The position numbers and the translations under genes are program-made. 8,950 nt of DNA from Bacteroidaceae bacterium (GTDB lineage: Bacteria > Bacteroidota > Bacteroidia > Bacteroidales > Bacteroidaceae). The notes beneath the pieces are model-generated. The model was not told the origin of the DNA, did no database searches, and worked only from the letters and a program-made list of their open reading frames with translations. Positions within the stretch are counted from its first letter, which is position 1, and every line of letters begins with the position of its first letter. Positions 1 to 6,210 of the stretch are shown here, piece after piece. The stretch spans positions 1 through 8,950 of the forward strand of contig CAAHEN010000170.1 of assembly GCA_900772575.1 (NCBI GenBank), in the 5' to 3' direction.

Positions 1-792
1 AAGCTCGACGGCATCGCCGCCAGTCTGGGCTCCATCGTCTCGTTCCCCAGCATCGTGTCGACCCACGGCGAGATTCTCCACGGTTATCCCTCTCCGCGAC
101 AGCTCGAGGCTGGCCGTCTGCTGCTCGTCGACGCCGGCGCCGAGACATTGGAGCATTATTGCTCCGACAACACCCGCACGACGCCCGTCAGCGGCCACTA
201 CACGCCGCAGCAGAAAGCCATCTACGACATCGTGGCCGACTGCCACGACCTGGCGCTGACCAAGGCGCGGCCCGGTGTGCGCTGGTGGGACGTGCACATG
301 GACGTCTGTCGCCTGATGACCGATCGCCTCAAGGCGCTGGGTCTCATGAAGGGCGACACCGAGGAGGCTGTGCGCGCCGGTGCCCATGCCCTCTTCCTGC
401 CTCACGGACTGGGCCACATGATGGGTATGGACGTCCACGACATGGAGGCTTTGGGACAGGTCTATGTGGGCTTCGACGACGAGACGCGTCCCTCCACACA
501 GTTCGGCACCAATGCCCTGCGTTTCGGCCGGCGCCTCGAAGAGGGCTTCGTCGTCACCGACGAGCCGGGCATCTACTTCATCCCGGATCTCATCGACCTC
601 TGGCGCAGCGAGGGCACGAACGCTGTTTTCCTCTGTTTCGACGAGATCGAGAAATACAAGGACTTTGGCGGCATCCGCATCGAGGACGACGTGCTCATCA
701 CGGCCGACGGCTGCCGCTTCCTCGGCAAGGACCGCATCCCCTACCGCACGGCAGACGTCGAGCGCTTCCTGGCTGAAAACCGAGAGGCCTGA
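1..792 (+). CDS. M24 family metallopeptidase (aminopeptidase P / Xaa-Pro aminopeptidase-like), 5' truncated by window
   Basis: C-terminal catalytic 'pita-bread' domain of an M24B peptidase, which in characterised members removes an N-terminal residue preceding proline and is normally cytosolic. The reading frame is open from base 1, so the gene begins upstream; 263 codons are visible, while aminopeptidase P proteins usually have about 400-470 residues, so the N-terminal domain is missing only because of the window edge. All five expected dinuclear-metal ligands can be read: Asp in VDAGAE (codon at 130), Asp in SDNTRT (166), His in GLGHMMG (415), Glu in TDEPGIYF (562) and Glu in IRIEDD (682). 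The HGLGH...DVHD motif is typical of the prolidase/aminopeptidase P branch rather than methionine aminopeptidase. The stop is at 790-792. The next gene follows after 56 nt on the same strand with no evident promoter or terminator between them, so cotranscription is plausible. Substrate preference (aminopeptidase P or prolidase) is not settled. Confidence 0.93.
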   Translation, partial: KLDGIAASLGSIVSFPSIVSTHGEILHGYPSPRQLEAGRLLLVDAGAETLEHYCSDNTRTTPVSGHYTPQQKAIYDIVADCHDLALTKARPGVRWWDVHMDVCRLMTDRLKALGLMKGDTEEAVRAGAHALFLPHGLGHMMGMDVHDMEALGQVYVGFDDETRPSTQFGTNALRFGRRLEEGFVVTDEPGIYFIPDLIDLWRSEGTNAVFLCFDEIEKYKDFGGIRIEDDVLITADGCRFLGKDRIPYRTADVERFLAENREA

Positions 793-848
793 GCGCCCGC
801 GCCGGCAATCACACGAATCATTATCCAAACAAAACAACCTATACGCCA

Positions 849-2033
849 ATGAACAAGAATTTTATCCTCGCAGCAGCGTTCTGCTTGTTGCCCGGCAGTC
901 TGGCGGCCCAGGAGGCCAAGAAGGACTCCGTCGTCTTCACCGTCGTCAAGGAGAACGCCATCACCCCCGTCAAGGACCAGAACCAGAGCGGTACGTGCTG
1001 GGCCTACTCGTCACTGGGCTTCTTCGAGTCCGAATTGCTCCGCATGGGCAAGGGCGAGCATGACCTGAGCGAGGCTTTCCTCGTCTACCATACTTATATG
1101 GATCGCGCCGACAAGGCCATCCGCATGCACGGCGACGTCAGCTTCTCGCAGGGCGGCTCGTTCTACGATGCCGTCTATTGCCTCCAGCACTATGGCCTTG
1201 TGCCGCAGGAGGTCATGACAGGCAAGCTCTATGGCGACTCGCTCTTCAACTTCAACCAGCTCGACGCCGTGGCTTCGGCTTACGTCGGCGCACTCGCCAA
1301 GGGCAAGCTCAAGACCATCAACCCCGCATGGCGCAAGGATCTGAGCGCCATCTATGCCAACTACTTCGGCGAGCTGCCTGAGAAGTTCACCTACAAGGGC
1401 AAGGAGTACACACCGCTGAGCTACGCCAAGAGCCTCGGCCTCAATCCTGACGACTATGTGTCGCTGACGAGCTTCACGCACCACCCGTTCTATTCCAAGT
1501 TCATCATCGAGGTGCAGGACAACTGGCGCTGGGCCGAGAGCTACAACCTGCCGCTCGACGAGTTCATGGAGGTGATGGAGCAGGCCGTGCGCAACGGCTA
1601 CACCTTCGCTTGGGGCGCTGACGTCAGCGAGACTGGTTTCAGCCGCCACGTCAAGGGCATCGCCTCTGTCCCCGACACGAAGAAGAGCGCCGACAAGACG
1701 GGCTCTGACGCCGCCCGCTGGACAGGCACCAACGAGCGCAACGGCGTGGCTCCGGCCGATGCGACCGGTGAGAAGGTCATCACCCAGGAGATGCGCCAGG
1801 AGGCTTACGACAGCTGGGAGACGACGGACGACCATGGCATGGTCATCTACGGCCTCTCCAAGGACCAGAACGGCAAGGAGTATTTCATGATGAAGAACTC
1901 TTGGGGTGACTACGGTCCCTATCACGGCCTCTGGTACGTCACCAAGCCTTACATGGCTTACAAGACGATGAACATCATCATCAACAAGAACGCCATTCCG
2001 GCCAAGATAGCCAAGAAGCTGGGCATCAAGTGA
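849..2033 (+). CDS. pepC: Exported bleomycin hydrolase/PepC-type (C1B) cysteine aminopeptidase
   Basis: 394-residue papain-fold peptidase of the C1B (bleomycin hydrolase/aminopeptidase C) family, predicted to trim N-terminal residues from peptides. The oxyanion Gln44 and nucleophile Cys50 lie in KDQNQSGTCWAYSS, the catalytic His329 in TTDDHGM and Asn350 in MKNSWGDYG; the stretch around MRQEAYDSWETTDDHGM is a strong C1B signature. Residues 1-20 form a signal peptide (basic MNKN start, hydrophobic core, cleavage likely after the LAA before Gln21), so the mature enzyme should act in the periplasm or be secreted, unlike the classical cytosolic hexamers. Cys12 is not in a convincing lipobox. The catalytic Cys lies about 30 residues from the predicted mature N-terminus, leaving no room for a papain-like propeptide. 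At 394 aa it is shorter than typical PepC/BLMH (about 440-455). The ATG at 849 is chosen because it gives the signal peptide; no Shine-Dalgarno is seen, and the leader is A/C-rich. It lies directly after the M24 peptidase, consistent with a shared role in peptide use. Confidence 0.93.
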   Translation: MNKNFILAAAFCLLPGSLAAQEAKKDSVVFTVVKENAITPVKDQNQSGTCWAYSSLGFFESELLRMGKGEHDLSEAFLVYHTYMDRADKAIRMHGDVSFSQGGSFYDAVYCLQHYGLVPQEVMTGKLYGDSLFNFNQLDAVASAYVGALAKGKLKTINPAWRKDLSAIYANYFGELPEKFTYKGKEYTPLSYAKSLGLNPDDYVSLTSFTHHPFYSKFIIEVQDNWRWAESYNLPLDEFMEVMEQAVRNGYTFAWGADVSETGFSRHVKGIASVPDTKKSADKTGSDAARWTGTNERNGVAPADATGEKVITQEMRQEAYDSWETTDDHGMVIYGLSKDQNGKEYFMMKNSWGDYGPYHGLWYVTKPYMAYKTMNIIINKNAIPAKIAKKLGIK

Positions 2034-2061
2034 CCTGCGCTTGACGCCACTTCACCGGCCA

Positions 2062-2114
2062 ATAACAATGAATCCGGCATTCCAGTCTCTCTGGAATGCC
2101 GGATTCATTGTTAT
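2062..2114. terminator. Perfect 24-bp hairpin between convergent genes; probable bidirectional terminator
   Basis: Bases 2062-2085 and 2091-2114 are exact reverse complements (24 bp) around a 5-nt loop, TCTCT. The base of the stem is AT-rich (ATAACAATGAATC / GATTCATTGTTAT) and the apex GC-rich (CCGGCATTCCAG). It starts 28 nt after the pepC stop and lies 35 nt from the stop of the - strand hydrolase at 2150, the expected place for a terminator serving both operons. There is no clean U-tract beyond the stem on either strand; the AU-rich stem base may partly fill that role. Terminator function is inferred from structure and position. Confidence 0.8.
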
Positions 2115-2149
2115 ATTGCCAGCGGCATTACGGCACAGGCGGGCGGCGC

Positions 2150-2794
2150 TCAGCGCAGATACGGATTCTCGCGGCGCTCCTCGCCGATGGTGGTCTGCGG
2201 CCCGTGGCCGGGGCAGACGGTGACATCGTCGGGGAGGACGAGCAGGCGCTCCTTGATGGCGGTGATGAGCGCCGTCAGGCTGCCGCCGGGGAGGTCGCAG
2301 CGGCCTATCTCGCGGCGGAATAGGCTGTCGCCGCTCAGAAGCAGGCGTTCCTCGCGGCAGTAGAAACAGACGCCGCCAGGCGTGTGGCCGGGGGTGGCGA
2401 TGACCTCTAGCCGGTGGTGCCCGAAACTGATGGTGTCGCCGTCGTTGAAGAGATGCCCGATGCGGGGCACGGTGAGGGGGGCGTCGACGCCGATAAACTG
2501 CCGCATCTGTTCGGCGGCGAGCTCGTAGGTGGTCTGTTCGGCGGTGCTGATTTCTGGGTAGAGGCCGTAGGTCTCAGCCACGAAGGCGGCACCGAAGATA
2601 TGGTCGAAGTGGCCGTGGGTGCAGAGCAGGTGGCGCGGTTGGAGGGCGTTGTCGCGAATATAGGCGGTCAGGGTGGCCTGCTCCTCGGGAGTGAAGGCGC
2701 CGCAGTCCACGATGACGGCCTCGCGGCTGTCGTCGCTGAGCACGTAGCAGTTCTCCTCGACGAAGTTGACAGTGAAACGTTGGATGTTGAGCAT
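2150..2794 (-). CDS. Metallo-beta-lactamase-fold hydrolase, glyoxalase II-like
   Basis: 214-residue cytosolic protein of the metallo-beta-lactamase superfamily, closest in layout to the short glyoxalase II-like hydrolases, which cleave thioesters such as S-lactoylglutathione. The complete metal-binding set is visible: THGHFDH (His60, His62, Asp64, His65), TPGHTPGG (His137), SGDSLF (Asp156) and PGHGP (His197), ending in the characteristic ERRENPYLR. It is shorter than true GloB (about 250 aa) and lacks room for that enzyme's C-terminal substrate-binding domain, so the substrate cannot be named. The start at 2794 (MLNIQRF) is preferred to an upstream in-frame ATG at 2899, which would run 73 nt into rsmG and add non-conserved residues. 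It is the last gene of the - strand block, 32 nt after rsmG, and ends just before the shared hairpin. Family assignment is firm; the physiological role is not. Confidence 0.92.
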   Translation of the reverse strand: MLNIQRFTVNFVEENCYVLSDDSREAVIVDCGAFTPEEQATLTAYIRDNALQPRHLLCTHGHFDHIFGAAFVAETYGLYPEISTAEQTTYELAAEQMRQFIGVDAPLTVPRIGHLFNDGDTISFGHHRLEVIATPGHTPGGVCFYCREERLLLSGDSLFRREIGRCDLPGGSLTALITAIKERLLVLPDDVTVCPGHGPQTTIGEERRENPYLR

Positions 2795-2826
2795 GTCGGT
2801 AGATGGTTGTTGGTATAGGCGGCCGG

Positions 2827-3471
2827 TCAGTGCAGGGTGACGTAGGCCACCTTCTTCGTGGCGTAGTATTCGTCGTCGAAGTAGTCGGCCAGATCCCATT
2901 CCTCTGAGCTGCGCTTGAAGGGGCGCAACTCCTCGGTGAGATCTCCGCCCTTGAGGCAGATGACGCCGTTGGGCAGGGCGTTGCGCTGCTCGCGACTGAT
3001 GTTCTTGCGCACGAGGCGCACGAGTTCTGAGAGGTTCATGACGGCGCGCGAGACGACGAAGTCAAACTTGCCCTTCTCCTCGATGACGTTGCGGTGTACG
3101 GCGGTGACGTTGGTCAGGTCGATGGCTTCGGCCACAGCCTGTGCCACCCGGATTTTCTTGCCAATGCTGTCCACGAGGTGGAAGTGGCATTCCGGAAACA
3201 TGATGGCCAGTGGGATACCGGGAAAGCCACCGCCGGTGCCGACGTCCATGATGGCCGTGCCGGGGCGGAAACGGATCACTTTGGCGATGCCGAGCGAGTG
3301 GAGCACGTGGTGGGCGTAGAGGTTGTCGATGTCCTTGCGTGAGATGACGTTGATCTTGGCGTTCCAGTCACGGTAGAGTGCGTCGAGGCGGCTGAAGCGG
3401 TCGCGCTGTTCGTCGGTCAGGTCGGTGAAGTGGTCGAAGATGATTTGTGCGGGTGTGGTCTGGTTGTCCAT
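2827..3471 (-). CDS. rsmG: 16S rRNA (guanine527-N7)-methyltransferase RsmG
   Basis: 214-residue class I SAM-dependent methyltransferase that makes m7G527 in 16S rRNA, in the 530 loop of the small subunit; loss of RsmG gives low-level streptomycin resistance in several bacteria. The SAM-binding glycine loop is clear at residues 75-88 (IMDVGTGGGFPGIP), followed by the acidic end of strand 2 at LVDSIGKK (Asp101) and the family motifs NLYAHHVLHSL (50-60), VVSRAV (139-144) and LKGGD (173-177). The length matches the family (about 205-250 aa). ATG 3471 is chosen because the N-terminal helix MDNQTTPAQIIFDHF fits the family; an ATG at 3657 would overlap the preceding reductase gene by about 150 nt and add a low-complexity Arg/His-rich segment. 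It sits 38 nt after the aldo/keto reductase gene behind a G-poor leader, within the - strand block. Confidence 0.96.
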   Translation of the reverse strand: MDNQTTPAQIIFDHFTDLTDEQRDRFSRLDALYRDWNAKINVISRKDIDNLYAHHVLHSLGIAKVIRFRPGTAIMDVGTGGGFPGIPLAIMFPECHFHLVDSIGKKIRVAQAVAEAIDLTNVTAVHRNVIEEKGKFDFVVSRAVMNLSELVRLVRKNISREQRNALPNGVICLKGGDLTEELRPFKRSSEEWDLADYFDDEYYATKKVAYVTLH

Positions 3472-3509
3472 TGCGGCGGTGTTAGGTGGTGTGTGGTGAT
3501 GGGCGGCTG

Positions 3510-4514
3510 TCAGCGCTGTGCCAGTGCGGCATCGATGCGTTGAAGTTCCTCGGCGGTGAGCGGCGTCCCTTCGAGGCAGCGCAGGTTGTCGTCGAGTTGT
3601 GCCGTCTTGCTGGCGCCGGCGATGACCGATGTGACGGCACCGTGTTGCAGCACCCACCGCAGGGCCATGCTGGCCAGCGACTCGCCGCGTTCGGCGGCTA
3701 GGGCGTTGAGCGCGCGCAGCGCGGCGAGCAGCTGCGGCGTCAGGCGATCGGCGGAGAGGGTGGTCTCCCGGCGTATGCGTGAGTCGGCGGGGATGCCGTC
3801 GAGGTAGCGGTCGGTCAGCAAGCCCTGCGCCAGTGGCGAGAAGGAGACGAAACCGCAGCGGGCCTCAGCCAGTGCGCTGAGTATGCCCTCTTCCTCGGGG
3901 GCGCGGTCGATGAGGTTGAGGCGCCCTTGGTAGCAGAGGCAGGGCACGCCTTCGCGCCGCAGGTAGTCGAGCCCGAAGCGTGTGGCCTCCAGCGGCCAGC
4001 GGGAGATGCCGACGTAGAGAGCCTTGCCGCTGCGCACGGTGTCCACGAGGGCGCGGAGCGTCTCTTCCAGAGGCGTGTTGGGGTCGTAGCGGTGGGAGTA
4101 GAAGAGGTCGACATAGTCGATCTGCATGCGGCGCAGGCTCTGGTCGAGACTGGCCATGAGTGACTTGCGTGAGCCCCAGTTGCCGTAGGGGCCGTCCCAC
4201 ATCTCGTAGCCGGCCTTGGTCGAGATGAAGAGCTCGTCGCGGTAGGGACGCAGCGAGGTGTCGATGATGCGGCCCAGCGTCTCCTCAGCCGTACCCGGAG
4301 GCGGGCCGTAGTTGTTGGCCAGGTCCAGATGGACGATGCCGTTGTCGAAGGCGTGGTGAATCAGTGTGCGGCACTCTTCGAAGGGGCGCTGTGTCCCAAA
4401 GTTTTTCCAGAGGCCCAGCGAGAGCGCTGGGAGCAAGATGCCGCTGTCGCCGCAGCGGCGGAACAGGTTGGCGCGGCTATAGCGCCCGGGGGCGGCTTGA
4501 TAGGGTGGGGTCAT
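3510..4514 (-). CDS. yghZ: Aldo/keto reductase, YghZ-type (L-glyceraldehyde 3-phosphate reductase-like)
   Basis: 334-residue (beta/alpha)8 NADPH-dependent aldo/keto reductase. The catalytic tetrad is intact: Asp64 and Tyr69 in HLDLANNYG, Lys100 in ISTKAGY and His141 in FYSHR. The block from MWDGPYGNWGSRK through SLDQSLRRMQIDYVDLFYSHR is characteristic of the YghZ/potassium-channel-beta-like AKR14 group. Escherichia coli YghZ reduces L-glyceraldehyde 3-phosphate and methylglyoxal, so a role in removing toxic or wrong-handed triose compounds is likely but not proven. The C-terminal cofactor segment is visible around VTSVIAGASKTAQLDDN (about 293-309). The start ATG at 4514 overlaps the stop of the upstream amidase gene by 4 nt (ATGA), which suggests translational coupling and supports this start. 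rsmG follows 38 nt downstream. Confidence 0.93.
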   Translation of the reverse strand: MTPPYQAAPGRYSRANLFRRCGDSGILLPALSLGLWKNFGTQRPFEECRTLIHHAFDNGIVHLDLANNYGPPPGTAEETLGRIIDTSLRPYRDELFISTKAGYEMWDGPYGNWGSRKSLMASLDQSLRRMQIDYVDLFYSHRYDPNTPLEETLRALVDTVRSGKALYVGISRWPLEATRFGLDYLRREGVPCLCYQGRLNLIDRAPEEEGILSALAEARCGFVSFSPLAQGLLTDRYLDGIPADSRIRRETTLSADRLTPQLLAALRALNALAAERGESLASMALRWVLQHGAVTSVIAGASKTAQLDDNLRCLEGTPLTAEELQRIDAALAQR

Positions 4515-5308
4515 GGCTGTGGTGTTGTGGGGGTGATGTCGAGGGTGAAACGGTCGGCGTCGGCCAGTACCGGGAACTTCTGGCGGAAGCGGCGCAGCGT
4601 GGCGCGGTCATCGGCGGTGAGTTCGTGGCAGATTGCGCCGGCGGCGCCGTCGGTGGCGGTGGCCAGCAACTGGCCGCGCGGTGAGATGAGGGTGGTACCG
4701 CCGTCGTAGGTGCAGGTAGGGTCAGTGCCGACGCGGTTGACACCGATGGCGTAGCACTGGTTTTCGATGGCACGGGCGCGGAGCAGCACGTCCCAGACCG
4801 TGCGGCGCGAGGCGGGCCAGTTGGCCACGTAGAGCAGGATGTCGTAGTCGCCGCCTTGGCTGCGGGCGAAGACGGGGAAGCGCAGGTCGTAGCAGACCTG
4901 TAGGAGAATGCGCCAGCCGCATACCTCGACGACGACACGGCGTTGCCCGGGGCTGTAGTGGCGGTTCTCACCACCGTAGGTGAAGAGGTGGCGCTTGTCG
5001 TAGGTGACTGTGTGGCCGTGCTGTGCCACGGCGAGGGTATTGGTGAATGTGCCATCTGCGGCGGCGAGGGGCACCGATCCTGCGATGGCCGTGCCGAGCG
5101 CGGCCGATGTCGTGGCCATCCAGTCGAGGGCGCGGCGGCCCGCAGTGGCGGTAGCGGCGTCGGGCACGGTCTGGAAACCGGTGCACCACATCTCGGGCAG
5201 CACGTAGAGGTCGGCGCCGGGATGGGCCACGAGCTGTCCGTCGGCGGCGGCGATGTTGTCGCCTGGCGCGTTCCAGATGATGTCCGTTTGTAGGAGGCAG
5301 AGCTTCAT
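4511..5308 (-). CDS. yafV: Omega-amidase YafV-type, carbon-nitrogen hydrolase (nitrilase superfamily)
   Basis: 265-residue cytosolic C-N hydrolase. The Glu-Lys-Cys triad is visible: Glu39 in VLPEMWCTGF, Lys105 in TYDKRHLF and Cys139 in QVCYDLRFPVF; Glu114 in YGGEN is the usual additional active-site acid. The long conserved runs (YDKRHLF, GWRILLQVCYDLRFP, ANWPASR, ARAIENQCYAIGVNRVG) match the YafV/Nit2 branch. Members hydrolyse alpha-ketoglutaramate and alpha-ketosuccinamate to the oxo-acid plus ammonia, salvaging by-products of glutamine and asparagine transamination. ATG 5308 (MKLCLLQTD) is the family start; an ORF extension to 5464 runs into the upstream gene and is low complexity. The gene follows the PP2C-like gene by 28 nt and overlaps the reductase start by 4 nt, so the three are almost certainly cotranscribed. 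The fit is good over the full length. Confidence 0.93.
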   Translation of the reverse strand: MKLCLLQTDIIWNAPGDNIAAADGQLVAHPGADLYVLPEMWCTGFQTVPDAATATAGRRALDWMATTSAALGTAIAGSVPLAAADGTFTNTLAVAQHGHTVTYDKRHLFTYGGENRHYSPGQRRVVVEVCGWRILLQVCYDLRFPVFARSQGGDYDILLYVANWPASRRTVWDVLLRARAIENQCYAIGVNRVGTDPTCTYDGGTTLISPRGQLLATATDGAAGAICHELTADDRATLRRFRQKFPVLADADRFTLDITPTTPQP

Positions 5309-5336
5309 AGCGTAAGTGTTGTGATAATGGTGGTGT

Positions 5337-6176
5337 TCAGAGTTGTAGGGAGAGGTAGGTGCGGTCGTCGAACGAGCGGTTGCCAGCCATGAGTCCCTTG
5401 GTGCCGGCGATGGGCCCGATGCAGAGTGGGTCGTCGTGCAGCAGGCGGGCCAGCCGCGCCTCACTCTCGGCCAGGGTGTCGCACACCTCCGGGTAGCCGT
5501 CGGAGGCTAGGATGAGGCGCTCCGTCGCCGGGCCGATGGCGATGACCTTGACGGCCTCGGCGGGCACGTCGGTGCCGTCGAGCACGCCGTAGCGGTAGGG
5601 ATTGGCCGTGTCGCCGACGTTCTGGAAGTTGGTCTGGTCGCGCAGGGCATCGTAGATGAAGGCGCGTCCGGGGTCGTGGCGGCGGATGTCGGCGGGTGTT
5701 TTGCCGTGGCTGAGGGCGTAGCTGACGATGTCGCAGCGTACCTGCGTCAGGATGGCGTCGACCAGTTTGGGGTTGGTTCGCGTCTGGCCGTCGAAGCGGC
5801 ATTGGCAGTCGCCGATCATCCACACCTCACGCCGCTCGCGGCTGTAGACGACGGTGGAGCAGGTGGGACGGAGCGCGGCCTGTTCACGGGCACCTTCGGG
5901 CCACAGGTGGCGCAGGGCGGCAGTCAACCGTCCGACAGTCTCGTGGGCCGTCGCCGTGGCGGGCAGGGCGCGGAGCGCGCTGACCGTGGTGCGCATGGCC
6001 TGCCGTCCGCCGCTCTCGCCGGCGGGCGGTGCGGCGTTGAGGTCGGCGTAGGCGACCTGGCGCTTAGACGTGCTGCCATCGACAACGGCGGCGAAGTCGG
6101 CTGTCACCACCCACCCGTCCTCACATAGTGCGGGGTCGGGACACTTGCCGCAGAGGTAACTTTCCAGTAGACGCAT
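5337..6176 (-). CDS. Divergent PP2C-like (PPM-fold) protein, putative phosphatase
   Basis: 279 residues, without signal peptide or membrane segment. I read it as a divergent PP2C (PPM-type) phosphatase from the order of acidic motifs: CEDGW (Asp20), AVVDGSTSK (Asp33-Gly34, at the canonical DGHGG position), MIGDCQ (Asp123, canonical GDSR), LILASDGYPEV (Asp226-Gly227, canonical SDGLWD) and SFDDRTYLSL (Asp270/Asp271, canonical DNxT). These would supply the two-metal site used to hydrolyse phosphoserine/phosphothreonine. It departs from typical PP2Cs: the DGHGG His is replaced by Ser, and residues 130-205 form a long segment with little resemblance to the usual core. An active phosphatase with a specialised substrate and a fold-only relative are both possible. 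No partner kinase is visible. It starts 34 nt after ygiQ behind an AT-rich, G-poor leader and ends 28 nt before the amidase gene. Fold assignment is moderately confident, function low. Confidence 0.7.
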   Translation of the reverse strand: MRLLESYLCGKCPDPALCEDGWVVTADFAAVVDGSTSKRQVAYADLNAAPPAGESGGRQAMRTTVSALRALPATATAHETVGRLTAALRHLWPEGAREQAALRPTCSTVVYSRERREVWMIGDCQCRFDGQTRTNPKLVDAILTQVRCDIVSYALSHGKTPADIRRHDPGRAFIYDALRDQTNFQNVGDTANPYRYGVLDGTDVPAEAVKVIAIGPATERLILASDGYPEVCDTLAESEARLARLLHDDPLCIGPIAGTKGLMAGNRSFDDRTYLSLQL

Positions 6177-6210
6177 GGCGTTGTGTGCTTTATATTAAGA
6201 AGGTGTATGG

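Noticed and set aside
159..776. 205-codon + strand frame inside the M24 peptidase
   Set aside because: Arg/His/Pro-rich out-of-frame translation; the real frame carries all five metal ligands.
849..911. Possible lipoprotein signal around Cys12 of the C1B peptidase
   Set aside because: The residues before Cys12 (AAAF) do not fit a lipobox, and a standard cleavage site follows at LAA-Q.
1011..1925. 304-codon open frame on the - strand, antisense to pepC
   Set aside because: The opposite frame encodes a complete C1B peptidase with all catalytic residues; the antisense translation is low-complexity and unrecognisable.
2795..2899. N-terminal extension of the MBL-fold hydrolase to the ATG at 2899
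   Set aside because: It would overlap the end of rsmG by 73 nt and adds Arg/Gly-rich residues not expected in the family; MLNIQRF at 2794 starts the domain naturally.
5309..5464. N-terminal extension of the amidase gene
   Set aside because: It runs into the end of the PP2C-like gene and precedes a normal family start, MKLCLLQTD.
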